Notes under the pieces: generated by a model
The model's input: only the letters and a program-made list of their open reading frames with translations
The model's database searches: none
What the model was told of the DNA's origin: nothing
Shown here: in pieces, positions 16,266-24,840 of the stretch
Layout of the letters: every line of letters begins with the position of its first letter
Numbering within the stretch: position 1 is the first letter of the stretch
Position numbers and translations under genes: made by a program
Assembly: GCA_031963045.1 (NCBI GenBank)
Contig: JASSUK010000015.1
Span: 213,449-277,448 of the forward strand
DNA length: 64,000 nt
Source: JASSUD01 sp031963045
Lineage (GTDB): Bacteria > Pseudomonadota > Gammaproteobacteria > Burkholderiales > Burkholderiaceae
Direction: 5' to 3'

Positions 16266-16742
16266 TTACAAATAGCACACCTTGGTAATTTCATACTCTC
16301 TTGCTCCGCTAGGTGCTTGCACCACAGCTACATCGCCCTCGTGCTTGCCAATTAAAGCACGGGCTATAGGCGAGCTGACAGATACTAGGCCTGCATCGAT
16401 ATCTGCTTCTTCATTGCCAACAATCTGGTAGCGGACACTCTCTCCGGACTCAAGATCATCCAGGTCTACCGTTGCACCAAATACTACGCGACCGTCGGCC
16501 TCGATCATGGCGGGGTCGATAATTTGCGCTACGGCTAAACAAGAATCGAGTGCAAGAATCTGGCCTTCAATAAAGGCCTGCTTTTCTTTTGCAGCAGAAT
16601 ACTCGGCATTTTCAGAAAGATCGCCGTGTGCACGTGCTTCTTCAATAGCCTGCACTACAGCCCTACGCTCGACCGTTTTTAGACGTTGCAGTTTAGCTTT
16701 TAGCCGCTCTGCGCCCACTTTTGTTAAAGGTGTTGTGCTCAT
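16266..16742 (-). CDS. greA: transcription elongation factor GreA
   Basis: A 158-residue factor that rescues backtracked RNA polymerase by stimulating transcript cleavage. The N-terminal coiled coil holds the acidic tip ARAHGDLSENAEYSAAKE. The C-terminal FKBP-like domain includes SPIARALIGKHEGD. It lies 100 bp downstream of carB on the same strand, the standard carA-carB-greA order of Burkholderia. Confidence 0.97.
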   Translation of the reverse strand: MSTTPLTKVGAERLKAKLQRLKTVERRAVVQAIEEARAHGDLSENAEYSAAKEKQAFIEGQILALDSCLAVAQIIDPAMIEADGRVVFGATVDLDDLESGESVRYQIVGNEEADIDAGLVSVSSPIARALIGKHEGDVAVVQAPSGAREYEITKVCYL

Positions 16743-16842
16743 AAGTCATTAAAAAATAAAACAGAAAATCATCGTACGCGCGCTTAAACATTAAGCGCAC
16801 GACTTATTTAATCTAGATATAACCGAAGCGCAACCTGACTAC

Positions 16843-19800
16843 TTAAACGTCGCTCTTCTTCACATACCCTTCTCTTAACGTTTGCAGCGGGTAAATTTCT
16901 AAATTCTTTATGTAATTCAACCCCTCAACTGCTGCATGCGCATTGGGTAAGGTCGTGTAATACGTCAAATTATGCATCTGCGCGCTGATACGAATAGACT
17001 TGGAATCCGCAATGGCGGTTCTGGTGTCATCCACCGTGGTAAAAACTAGTGTAATTTCACCGTTTTTAATCATATCAACGATATGCGGGCGCCCTTCTTT
17101 CACTTTGTTCACAGTACGCACAGGAACGCCTGCCTCAGCCACTGCAGCCGCCGTACCACGTGTTGCAACTAAGTCATATCCCAGTGCATGCAAGCGCTTT
17201 GCAAGTTTTACTGTTGCAGGCTTATCGCTATTTTTTACAGACAGTAACACAGTACCCTCTGCAGGGAGACGCGATCCAGCAGCTAGCTGAGATTTAAATA
17301 ACGCCTCACCAAAAGTGCGGCCTACCCCCATCACTTCTCCTGTAGAGCGCATTTCTGGGCCTAGTACAGGATCTACTGAAGGGAATTTTGAAAAAGGAAA
17401 AACCGCCTCTTTCACACAAAAATACGATAAATCTTGTACCGCATCGCTTTGTATTCCTTGGCTAGCCAGTGTTTGCCCAACCATACAAAGTGCACCAATC
17501 TTAGCGAGTGCCAACCCGGTTGCCTTAGAAACAAAAGGCACCGTACGAGAGGCCCGAGGATTCACTTCTAGCACATACACTATATCTTGAATGCTCCCAT
17601 CAGCCGCTTCTAATTGCTGAATAGCAAACTGCACATTCATCAGTCCTACGACTCCGAGCGCCTTCGCCATGGCTACGGTTTGACGTTTTAGCTCTGCTAT
17701 CGTGTCAGCTGCTAGCGAATAAGGGGGCAAAGAGCAGGCAGAATCTCCTGAATGCACCCCTGCTTGCTCAATATGCTCCATCACGCCAGCGATAAAGACC
17801 TCTTGACCATCGGCAATACAATCCACATCACATTCGATCGCATCATTTAAAAAACGGTCCAGCAGCACAGGAGAATCATTCGAGACTTGCACCGCTTCTC
17901 GCATATAGCGCTCGAGATCACGCGATTCATGCACAATCTCCATCGCACGCCCCCCTAATACATAAGAAGGCCGCACTACTAATGGATACCCTACTTCATT
18001 TGCCAAAACCAATGCTTCCGCTTCCGTGCGGGCAGTGCGATTGGGTGGCTGGCGTAAACCTAAATCGTGGAGCATTTTTTGAAAACGCTCGCGATCTTCT
18101 GCCGCATCAATATTATCTACACTGGTGCCAATAATCGGCGCCCCATTGGCTTGTAGCGCACGCGCCAAATTCAAGGGCGTCTGCCCTCCGTATTGAATCA
18201 ATACACCTGCAGGTTGCTCTTTATCGACAATTTCCAGTACATCTTCAAGCGTTAAAGGCTCGAAATACAATCGATCAGAGGTATCGTAATCGGTAGATAC
18301 GGTCTCTGGATTGCAATTGACCATAATGGTTTCATAGCCTTGCTCGCGCAAAGCTAGTGCTGCATGCGCACAACAATAATCAAACTCGATTCCTTGGCCA
18401 ATACGATTGGGACCACCGCCCAAGATAAGAATTTTTTGACGAGAAGTCGGACGCGCTTCGCACTCGGATTCATAGGTTGAATACAAATACGCTGTTTGCG
18501 TTGAAAACTCAGCCGCACAGGTGTCTACGCGTTTATATACCGGACGTACATCCAGTCTAATACGCAATGCACGCACAGCATCCTGCGTAGACTGCGTCAA
18601 TGTTGCAATGCGTGCATCAGAAAAGCCACTCTGTTTAAGGTAGCGTAGCTCTTCTGTTGAGAGACTAGTTAAGGTACGTGATGCTAACGCACCCTCTTTC
18701 AAAATGATCTCTTCAATTTGGGCTAAAAACCAAGGATCAATATGAGATAAATCATAAATTTCATGTAGGGACAGGCCAAGGCGGAACGCGTCACCTACAT
18801 ACAAAATGCGCTCAGGGCCGGCTTCTCGGATCTGCATGGTAACCACTTCACGGTCCGAAGAACGTGGAGTCATCCCATCAATTCCTGTCTCTAAGCCACG
18901 TAAAGCTTTTTGAAATGATTCCTGAAAAGTGCGCCCAATCGCCATCACTTCGCCCACAGATTTCATCTGTGTAGTCAAACGCGGATCGGCTTCACGGAAT
19001 TTTTCAAAAGCAAAACGGGGAATTTTAGTGACAACATAATCAAGCGTAGGCTCGAAAGAGGCAGGGGTTTGCCCTCCTGTAATATCGTTTTTCAGCTCAT
19101 CTAAGGTATAGCCAACCGCTAATTTTGCTGCAATTTTGGCGATGGGAAAGCCAGTAGCTTTAGAAGCGAGTGCGGATGAACGCGATACCCGCGGGTTCAT
19201 TTCAATCACCACCATACGCCCGGTATCAGGATGAATGGCAAACTGCACATTCGAGCCTCCCGTATCCACCCCGATTTCTCGCAACACAGCTAGCGAGGCA
19301 TTGCGCAGTAATTGATATTCTTTATCGGTTAAGGTTTGAGCAGGAGCGACCGTAATAGAATCGCCGGTATGAATGCCCATTGGATCAAGATTTTCAATGG
19401 AGCATACGATCATGCAGTTATCCTGCTTATCGCGCACCACTTCCATTTCAAATTCTTTCCAACCCAGTAGCGACTCTTCAATCAAGAGCTCTTTAGTAGG
19501 AGAGATTTCCAACCCACGTCGGCAAATTTCTTCAAACTCTTCTTTATTGTAAGCAATACCGCCACCTGATCCGCCCAGCGTAAAAGAAGGTCGAATAATG
19601 ACAGGGTAGCTACTGCCACTTACGGATTCGCCGACAGAGTGGCCCTGCTGTTTTTTTGCAGCAATACGCTGCAACACTTCCTTTGCCTCTTCTAAAGAAT
19701 GCGCCGTTCCCGATTCCGCACTGCCAAGGCCAATGCGTGTCATCGCTTCTTTAAATTTTTGCCGGTCTTCTGCTTTTTCAATCGCTTCAGGCGACGCTCC

Positions 19801-20148
19801 AATAAGCTCTACGCCGTAACGCTCCAGCACACCGTGGTAGTGTAAATCCAGCGCGCAATTCAGGGCAGTTTGCCCGCCCATCGTAGGCAAAATTGCATCG
19901 CAGTGCTCTTTTGCCAAAATGCGCTCGACCACTTCACGCGTAATAGGCTCTATATACGTAACGTCAGCCATATCCGGATCAGTCATGATCGTTGCGGGGT
20001 TGCTGTTAATTAAAACAACCTCATAGCCTTCCTCTCGGAGCGCTTTGCAAGCCTGGGCGCCGGAGTAGTCAAATTCACAGGCCTGCCCAATAACAATAGG
20101 GCCGGCGCCGATAATCAAAATGCGGTGGATGTCAGTGCGCTTTGGCAT
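16843..20148 (-). CDS. carB: carbamoyl-phosphate synthase large chain
   Basis: A 1101-residue ATP-dependent subunit that makes carbamoyl phosphate for arginine and pyrimidine synthesis. Two homologous halves are visible. The first begins ILIIGAGPIVIGQACEFDYS and holds an ATP-grasp domain (RPSFTLGGSGGGIAYN). The second begins ILILGGGPNRIGQGIEFDYC with its own ATP-grasp domain (RPSYVLGGRAMEIV). The C-terminal ~140 residues are the MGS-like allosteric domain. Slight insertions make it about 25 residues longer than E. coli CarB. Confidence 0.98.
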   Translation of the reverse strand: MPKRTDIHRILIIGAGPIVIGQACEFDYSGAQACKALREEGYEVVLINSNPATIMTDPDMADVTYIEPITREVVERILAKEHCDAILPTMGGQTALNCALDLHYHGVLERYGVELIGASPEAIEKAEDRQKFKEAMTRIGLGSAESGTAHSLEEAKEVLQRIAAKKQQGHSVGESVSGSSYPVIIRPSFTLGGSGGGIAYNKEEFEEICRRGLEISPTKELLIEESLLGWKEFEMEVVRDKQDNCMIVCSIENLDPMGIHTGDSITVAPAQTLTDKEYQLLRNASLAVLREIGVDTGGSNVQFAIHPDTGRMVVIEMNPRVSRSSALASKATGFPIAKIAAKLAVGYTLDELKNDITGGQTPASFEPTLDYVVTKIPRFAFEKFREADPRLTTQMKSVGEVMAIGRTFQESFQKALRGLETGIDGMTPRSSDREVVTMQIREAGPERILYVGDAFRLGLSLHEIYDLSHIDPWFLAQIEEIILKEGALASRTLTSLSTEELRYLKQSGFSDARIATLTQSTQDAVRALRIRLDVRPVYKRVDTCAAEFSTQTAYLYSTYESECEARPTSRQKILILGGGPNRIGQGIEFDYCCAHAALALREQGYETIMVNCNPETVSTDYDTSDRLYFEPLTLEDVLEIVDKEQPAGVLIQYGGQTPLNLARALQANGAPIIGTSVDNIDAAEDRERFQKMLHDLGLRQPPNRTARTEAEALVLANEVGYPLVVRPSYVLGGRAMEIVHESRDLERYMREAVQVSNDSPVLLDRFLNDAIECDVDCIADGQEVFIAGVMEHIEQAGVHSGDSACSLPPYSLAADTIAELKRQTVAMAKALGVVGLMNVQFAIQQLEAADGSIQDIVYVLEVNPRASRTVPFVSKATGLALAKIGALCMVGQTLASQGIQSDAVQDLSYFCVKEAVFPFSKFPSVDPVLGPEMRSTGEVMGVGRTFGEALFKSQLAAGSRLPAEGTVLLSVKNSDKPATVKLAKRLHALGYDLVATRGTAAAVAEAGVPVRTVNKVKEGRPHIVDMIKNGEITLVFTTVDDTRTAIADSKSIRISAQMHNLTYYTTLPNAHAAVEGLNYIKNLEIYPLQTLREGYVKKSDV

Positions 20149-20272
20149 AGTCGAAGTTATAAAAGAAAAAACGAGGCGCGAAAAAGGCAGAAGTTTAAAA
20201 AAACAACTGCAAGCAGCAGATATAAAAAAAATGCAGGTTTAACCTGCTGGTTAACTATGCTTGTTCAAAATC

Positions 20273-21421
20273 TCAGGCTTTATGCTGTTTCATAAGCTCT
20301 GTAAATTGCACAAATAGCGGGTCAAGATCATGCGGACCAGGAGAAGCTTCGGGGTGACCTTGGAAGCAAAAAGCAGGGCGATCCGTTAATTCAAACCCTT
20401 GAAGCGTGCCATCAAACAAAGAAAAATGGGTAATACGTGCATTAGGCGGTAAAGAGGCAGAATCTACGATAAAGCCATGATTCTGTGACGTAATCATTAC
20501 ACGGTTGCGCTGTATATCTTTGACAGGATGATTAATACCGTGATGGCCATTTTTCATTTTCAGCGTTTTTGCGCCAAGCGCCAGCGCCATTATTTGATGC
20601 CCGAGGCAAATTCCAAATATCGGCAGCTTCGCTTCTAAAAGTTCGCGCACGGCTGTAATCGCATAGTCGCAAGGCTTGGGATCTCCCGGGCCATTCGACA
20701 GAAAAATGCCATGAGGCTTATAACTTAACGCTTCTTGGGCACTAGTCTTAGCAGGCAATACAATGACTTCACAGCCGAGCTGCGCCAGCTTCCGTAAAAT
20801 ATTATGTTTAATGCCATAATCAAAAGCGACTACACGGTAGGTAGCTTCTGTAAGCTGGCCATAGCCCGTATGCAAACTCCACTCACTTTGCGTCCACTTA
20901 TAAGGAGCCGTAGTGGTGACGTCTTGCGCTACATCTTTACCTGCTAGCCCAGAAAAACCTCGTGCAAGCTCCAGCGCCTTTTCTGCAGTCGCGCCTTCTC
21001 CGGCTAAAATACATCCATTTTGGGCGCCCTTATCTCGTAAGAGGCAAGTTAATTGACGCGTATCGATTCCACAGATCGCCACCACGCCCTGTTCACATAA
21101 ATAATCAGGAAGCGTTTTTTGCATCCGAAAATTTGACGCAACTCGTGGTATATCGCGCACAATTAGGCCTGCAGCTTGCGCGCAGTTCGAATCGTTATCT
21201 TCGGCATTCACCCCCACACTACCGATATGAGGATAAGTCAGCGTAACAATTTGCTGCGCATAGCTTGGGTCTGTCAAAATTTCCTGATAGCCTGTCATTC
21301 CTGTATTAAAAACCACTTCCCCCACAGCTTGCCCCAATGCACCGCAGGCTTGGCCATAGAAAACAGTGCCATCAGCTAAAGCTAAAAGAGCAGGCTGTGA
21401 AGTTGGCAAAATAGGCAGCAT
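20273..21421 (-). CDS. carA: carbamoyl-phosphate synthase small chain (glutaminase)
   Basis: A 382-residue class I glutamine amidotransferase that supplies ammonia to CarB. The nucleophile is in IFGICLGHQIMALALG and the catalytic His-Glu in FCFQGHPEASPGPHD; LSNGPGDPKPCDYA is also conserved. It lies 124 bp upstream of carB, and the spacer contains a small hairpin (CAGGTT/AACCTG). No PyrR- or ArgR-type site was recognised upstream. Confidence 0.98.
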   Translation of the reverse strand: MLPILPTSQPALLALADGTVFYGQACGALGQAVGEVVFNTGMTGYQEILTDPSYAQQIVTLTYPHIGSVGVNAEDNDSNCAQAAGLIVRDIPRVASNFRMQKTLPDYLCEQGVVAICGIDTRQLTCLLRDKGAQNGCILAGEGATAEKALELARGFSGLAGKDVAQDVTTTAPYKWTQSEWSLHTGYGQLTEATYRVVAFDYGIKHNILRKLAQLGCEVIVLPAKTSAQEALSYKPHGIFLSNGPGDPKPCDYAITAVRELLEAKLPIFGICLGHQIMALALGAKTLKMKNGHHGINHPVKDIQRNRVMITSQNHGFIVDSASLPPNARITHFSLFDGTLQGFELTDRPAFCFQGHPEASPGPHDLDPLFVQFTELMKQHKA

Positions 21422-21552
21422 TACAAAAAGTTCCTCAACACAAAAAATATTTTACGCGCGGCAAACATGACTTTTATTTGCAGCTGGTTAACGCACTGAA
21501 ACCGAAGCATACTCTATCTAGAGAAAGATGATTCTGAACACTGCGCAATCGT

Positions 21553-21580
21553 AAAGAAGGGTCCCGTTGGACCCTTTCTT
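21553..21580. terminator. hairpin between carA and sspB
   Basis: AAAGAAGGGTCC-CGTT-GGACCCTTTCTT, a compact inverted repeat between the divergent carA and sspB genes. It resembles an intrinsic terminator or an attenuator in the carA leader. It is not followed by a long T-run, so the role is uncertain. Confidence 0.45.
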
Positions 21581-21703
21581 GGACTATATTAGACAAGCCA
21601 GCTGATTTAACTTGAAACCATTCTGAAGCTTTGTTTATGATTACCTGGTCATGGACCTGTAGCACTCAAATACACTTTATATTTTCAAACGGAAAACTTC
21701 AAT

Positions 21704-22135
21704 ATGCAATCCGCTTCAAGCAAACCCTATTTACTTAGAGCACTCTATGAATGGTGCCTGGATTGCGGTTACACGCCTCATATTTTAGTGCATGTAGATG
21801 CACATACTCATGTGCCCAAGCAATTTATACAAAAAGGCGAAATTGTTCTCAATATTAGCCCTGACGCCACACACCAACTCAAACTGGGCAATGACTGGAT
21901 TGAGTTTAATGCACGATTCGGTGGCATCCCTCACAAAATAGAGGTCCCAGTGAGAAATGTGCTGGCGATTTATGCACATGAAAGCGGTGAAGGGATGCGC
22001 TTTCCTTTAAGTCAGCTCGAATCCGAAGAGACCACTGACGTACCGCCCATTGCGACCCTACCCTCTGACAGACAATCCACCACGTCTGCAAAGTCGGATG
22101 AAAAAAAGGGCAGTCATCTAAAAATTATTAAATAA
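21704..22135 (+). CDS. sspB: ClpXP protease specificity-enhancing factor SspB
   Basis: A 143-residue adaptor that delivers ssrA-tagged proteins from stalled ribosomes to ClpXP. The folded domain (residues ~5-112) includes PYLLRALYEWCLDCGYTPHI and the peptide-binding region FNARFGGIPHKIEVPV. A flexible Ser/Thr/Asp tail ends SHLKIIK, the short ClpX-binding motif. In Burkholderia it follows sspA and the cytochrome bc1 genes; neither is adjacent here. The stop TAA overlaps the left end of a family A repeat unit (TAACTGATGTTACGCAG). Confidence 0.95.
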   Translation: MQSASSKPYLLRALYEWCLDCGYTPHILVHVDAHTHVPKQFIQKGEIVLNISPDATHQLKLGNDWIEFNARFGGIPHKIEVPVRNVLAIYAHESGEGMRFPLSQLESEETTDVPPIATLPSDRQSTTSAKSDEKKGSHLKIIK

Positions 22136-22345
22136 CTGATGTTACGCAGACATTCAAAAAGACGGTGATTTGCATGTTGGGGTTCGTACCTCACCACCAA
22201 CCTATATTCATGCGTAGGTTGGTGGTGACGAAGGAACCCCAACATGCACGCCATGGCATCCATAATAACCGGCTTACAGGCCATCTAAAAAAAATAAAAG
22301 TTAGCGGCCTGCAAGTTGGGGTTCGCGCCTCAACCAACCTACCAT
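22133..22345. repeat. family A cluster, three alternating cores
   Basis: The left end TAACTGATGTTACGCAG is followed by cores at 22163-22205 (minus), 22213-22254 (plus) and 22303-22343 (minus, lacking one TGG). The spacer after the second core, AACCGGCTTACAGGCCATCT, is shared with the cluster at 40642-40970. The last core ends five bases from the ppiD stop, so the whole sspB-ppiD gap is repeat DNA. Confidence 0.85.
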
Positions 22346-22348
22346 ACT

Positions 22349-24352
22349 CTATTGCTGAGTAGGCAATGGATATATTTTCACTTTGGTACGCGCTCTTACC
22401 GCTGCAATATACGCATTGAATTCGCTCTGACCAGTTATCTGAGCTAATTGCTGTTGGGCTGAGTCCATAATAGCTTTTGAAATCACGGGGTCATGTACCG
22501 CATTGAGACGATAGATTACATAGCCTGCATGCCCCAAATCTACCCCAATATATTGAGGCAAGCCCATACCTCTTTTTTGCACTTTCTCAGGCTCAAGTGC
22601 CGGCGCTGCATCTACCTTCTTTTCCTCAGAAGGGATAGCGGCACTTGCAGCATTGGCTTTAAAAATGGCTGCGAGTGCAGGAGCAGGTAATGCCCCTGTA
22701 TTGGCACGAGACACCGTTATCGGGGCAGAAAACCCTGAAGGCACTGCATGCGCGCTTGTGGACATTGCCTGTAAGGCAGCAAGCTTTGCTTGACCAGCAG
22801 CTCTGGCACGTTCACCAGCCTGGACTGCCATAACTTTGGTCCTAACCTGACGCTCCACCTTATTCAAAGGCTTTTGCGTTCTGGGGGTATAACGTAGCAC
22901 GCGCGCGGCAATTAGCGTGTTATTTCCCAAGTCCAGCGCAGCGGTGTTGTGTTTGGATTTTAAAACCTCTTCGCTAAATACTGCATTGAGTAAAGCGGTT
23001 TGATTCAGTGCATTCTCTGCTGCAAGCCCTAAGTTGGGTGTACGCGCTACGGTTGCAGTTTTACGCGTCAAATGAAATTTCTCTGCAGCCGGCACAAGAC
23101 TAGTAGATTGCTCATAGAGCAGATCAGAAAATTCAGAGGAGGCTTCCGAGAAGCGCCGCGCTGCTTCTTGTTTTTTCAAAATAGCAGCAATACGCGCTTT
23201 CACCTCAGAAAATGCAAGCGTGACGGCCGGTTTGCGATCTATTAACTGGATTAAGTGATACCCAAATTGAGATTGCACCACCTCACTGATTTCACCAGGC
23301 TTTAAGCTAAACGCAGCGGCCTCAAATGCGGGATCCATTTGACGACGGCCAAAATAGCCTAAATCCCCGCCTTTAGTAGCAGATCCTGGATCTTGAGAAT
23401 ATTTCTTCGCCAACGTGACAAATTGCTCAGGATGGGCGCGCAACTGGGCTAATAAAGCTTCAAGCCTAGCCCGTACAGCAGGCTCATCTTCCGCCTGATT
23501 TTGTGCAGGTATTAATAAAATATGGCGAGCACGCACCCTCTCTTCATTTTTATAGTCTGCAATATGCGCCTGATAGTACTTCTCAAGATCGGCTAAAGAA
23601 GGCTCGCTAGGAGTAAAAGCATCAGGACTCAATGTGATGTATTCAATAAGCGCCTGCTCAGGCTGTACAAAGTCTTCGGCATGACTCTCGTAATACGCTT
23701 TTAAATCTGCTTGGCTAGGAGGTGTATTTTTAGGATCTTTAGGATCAGCCGGCACAAAATGCATAGCCTGTACTTCGCGTTGCTGCCCTGAAGCTATTAA
23801 AAAGGGGGTAACTAAAGCCTGCGGTAAAAATGCGGTTTCTACGATGCTTTGAGTGAGTTGCCCGGCAGCGAGTATCGTGCGCACTCTTTCATCAAGATCC
23901 TCAGGGGTCATGCCCTGCGCAGCTAATAATTCACCATAGGCCTTTACATCAATAGACCCATCTGGACCCCGCAACTTTGCAATCGCTGGAACGCTCAATA
24001 AAGCTCGACGCACCGTATCATCTGGAACACTCAAATGCTGCTTTTTCGCCTCTTCTGCAATCAAACGCTGCTCTATAAGACTCTCAAGCACTGCATGTTG
24101 AAAAGCAGGAGTATTAATAGCTTGAACATCAAAGCCGCCGCCCAACATGCTGCGAATCTGCTGCAAGCGCTCTTGCAACACGATGCTGTATTCCCGATAG
24201 GTAATTTTATTGCCATTGATACTAGCCACATCAGGACCTGCACCAGAGGCATGGCGCGCGCCCTGAATACCCACCAAACCCAGACCTGGCAAGATAAAAA
24301 GCGCGAGCAATACTTGCATCAAACGTTTATGGCTACGGAAGAAATCAAGCAT
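22349..24352 (-). CDS. ppiD: periplasmic folding chaperone, peptidyl-prolyl isomerase PpiD
   Basis: An inner-membrane-anchored periplasmic chaperone that helps newly exported outer-membrane proteins. The start MLDFFRSHKRLMQVLL is preferred; an ATG further upstream adds 19 residues that overlap a terminator hairpin. One transmembrane helix (about 11-32) is followed by the SurA-like N-domain (TYREYSIVLQERLQQIRSML). A parvulin domain lies at about 270-360 (RARHILLIP, GGDLGYFGRRQMDPAFEAA, FGYHLIQLIDRKP), then a long C-terminal region. The length is 667 residues. It lies downstream of tRNA-Val, as in Burkholderia. Confidence 0.93.
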   Translation of the reverse strand: MLDFFRSHKRLMQVLLALFILPGLGLVGIQGARHASGAGPDVASINGNKITYREYSIVLQERLQQIRSMLGGGFDVQAINTPAFQHAVLESLIEQRLIAEEAKKQHLSVPDDTVRRALLSVPAIAKLRGPDGSIDVKAYGELLAAQGMTPEDLDERVRTILAAGQLTQSIVETAFLPQALVTPFLIASGQQREVQAMHFVPADPKDPKNTPPSQADLKAYYESHAEDFVQPEQALIEYITLSPDAFTPSEPSLADLEKYYQAHIADYKNEERVRARHILLIPAQNQAEDEPAVRARLEALLAQLRAHPEQFVTLAKKYSQDPGSATKGGDLGYFGRRQMDPAFEAAAFSLKPGEISEVVQSQFGYHLIQLIDRKPAVTLAFSEVKARIAAILKKQEAARRFSEASSEFSDLLYEQSTSLVPAAEKFHLTRKTATVARTPNLGLAAENALNQTALLNAVFSEEVLKSKHNTAALDLGNNTLIAARVLRYTPRTQKPLNKVERQVRTKVMAVQAGERARAAGQAKLAALQAMSTSAHAVPSGFSAPITVSRANTGALPAPALAAIFKANAASAAIPSEEKKVDAAPALEPEKVQKRGMGLPQYIGVDLGHAGYVIYRLNAVHDPVISKAIMDSAQQQLAQITGQSEFNAYIAAVRARTKVKIYPLPTQQ

Positions 24353-24375
24353 GAGAAACAAAGATCCAAAAGGGA

Positions 24376-24401
24376 CAAAAAAACGGCGCTCTAAGAGCGC
24401 C
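24376..24401 (-). terminator. intrinsic terminator after tRNA-Val
   Basis: On the minus strand GGCGCTC-TTA-GAGCGCC is followed directly by GTTTTTTTG. It lies between the tRNA and ppiD and would end the tRNA transcript about 200 bp past the gene. Confidence 0.8.
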
Positions 24402-24600
24402 AAAGGCAATAGAGCCTAAGTCTTTATCGTCGACTACCTCTCTCTACGATTTGCCAAAAAGGCACTTCACAGATTAGAAAAGCGTGTTTAAGGAAATAAA
24501 GAAAAATAAGGGAAAAATGCGCTGCGCTTTAAAAGCATAAGCGCTAAAGGAATATAAAAAAAGGGGCGTAAAAGCCATATGACAGGTAAGGATGATTGGG

Positions 24601-24676
24601 TGGTGGGTGCTGAGAGGCTCGAACTCCCGACCTAAGCCTTGTAAGGGCTCCGCTCTACCAACTGAGCTAAGCACCC
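24601..24676 (-). tRNA. tRNA-Val (anticodon TAC)
   Basis: Read on the minus strand: acceptor arm GGGTGCT/AGCACCC, D-stem GCTC/GAGC, anticodon loop CTTACAA with anticodon TAC, T-arm GGGAG-TTCGAGC-CTCTC with one wobble pair, discriminator A and an encoded CCA. All four arms fold, giving 76 nt. It decodes GUA and, with U34 modification, other valine codons. Its place beside ppiD matches Burkholderia, but the hupB/lon/clp genes usually upstream are replaced by lepA. Confidence 0.97.
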
Positions 24677-24800
24677 CCGATCAATCTACTTACACAGCAA
24701 CACTGGTGTGCTGTTTTTAGAAGCTGCGAAGTCTACTGTATTTACTTGTATTTTGTCACGCATAAATTGCATTTTTTTACGTATTTCATACTATTTTTTT

Positions 24801-24827
24801 GCCTGAGCCATGATCCACAGCTCAGGC
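24801..24827. other. hairpin downstream of lepA
   Basis: GCCTGAGC and GCTCAGGC form an 8-bp stem with a 9-11 base loop just after the lepA stop. The T-run is on the wrong side for a minus-strand terminator, so it may instead protect the 3' end of the message. Confidence 0.4.
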
Positions 24828-24840
24828 TGCGCTAGATTCT

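Noticed and set aside
21474..21665. Minus frame of 63 codons upstream of carA
   Set aside because: It spans the hairpin in the carA-sspB gap and shows no family resemblance or ribosome binding site.
24690..24712. Hairpin ACAGCA...TGCTGT with T-run upstream of tRNA-Val
   Set aside because: It has terminator form only on the plus strand, where no gene lies upstream; probably chance or a part of the tRNA promoter region.
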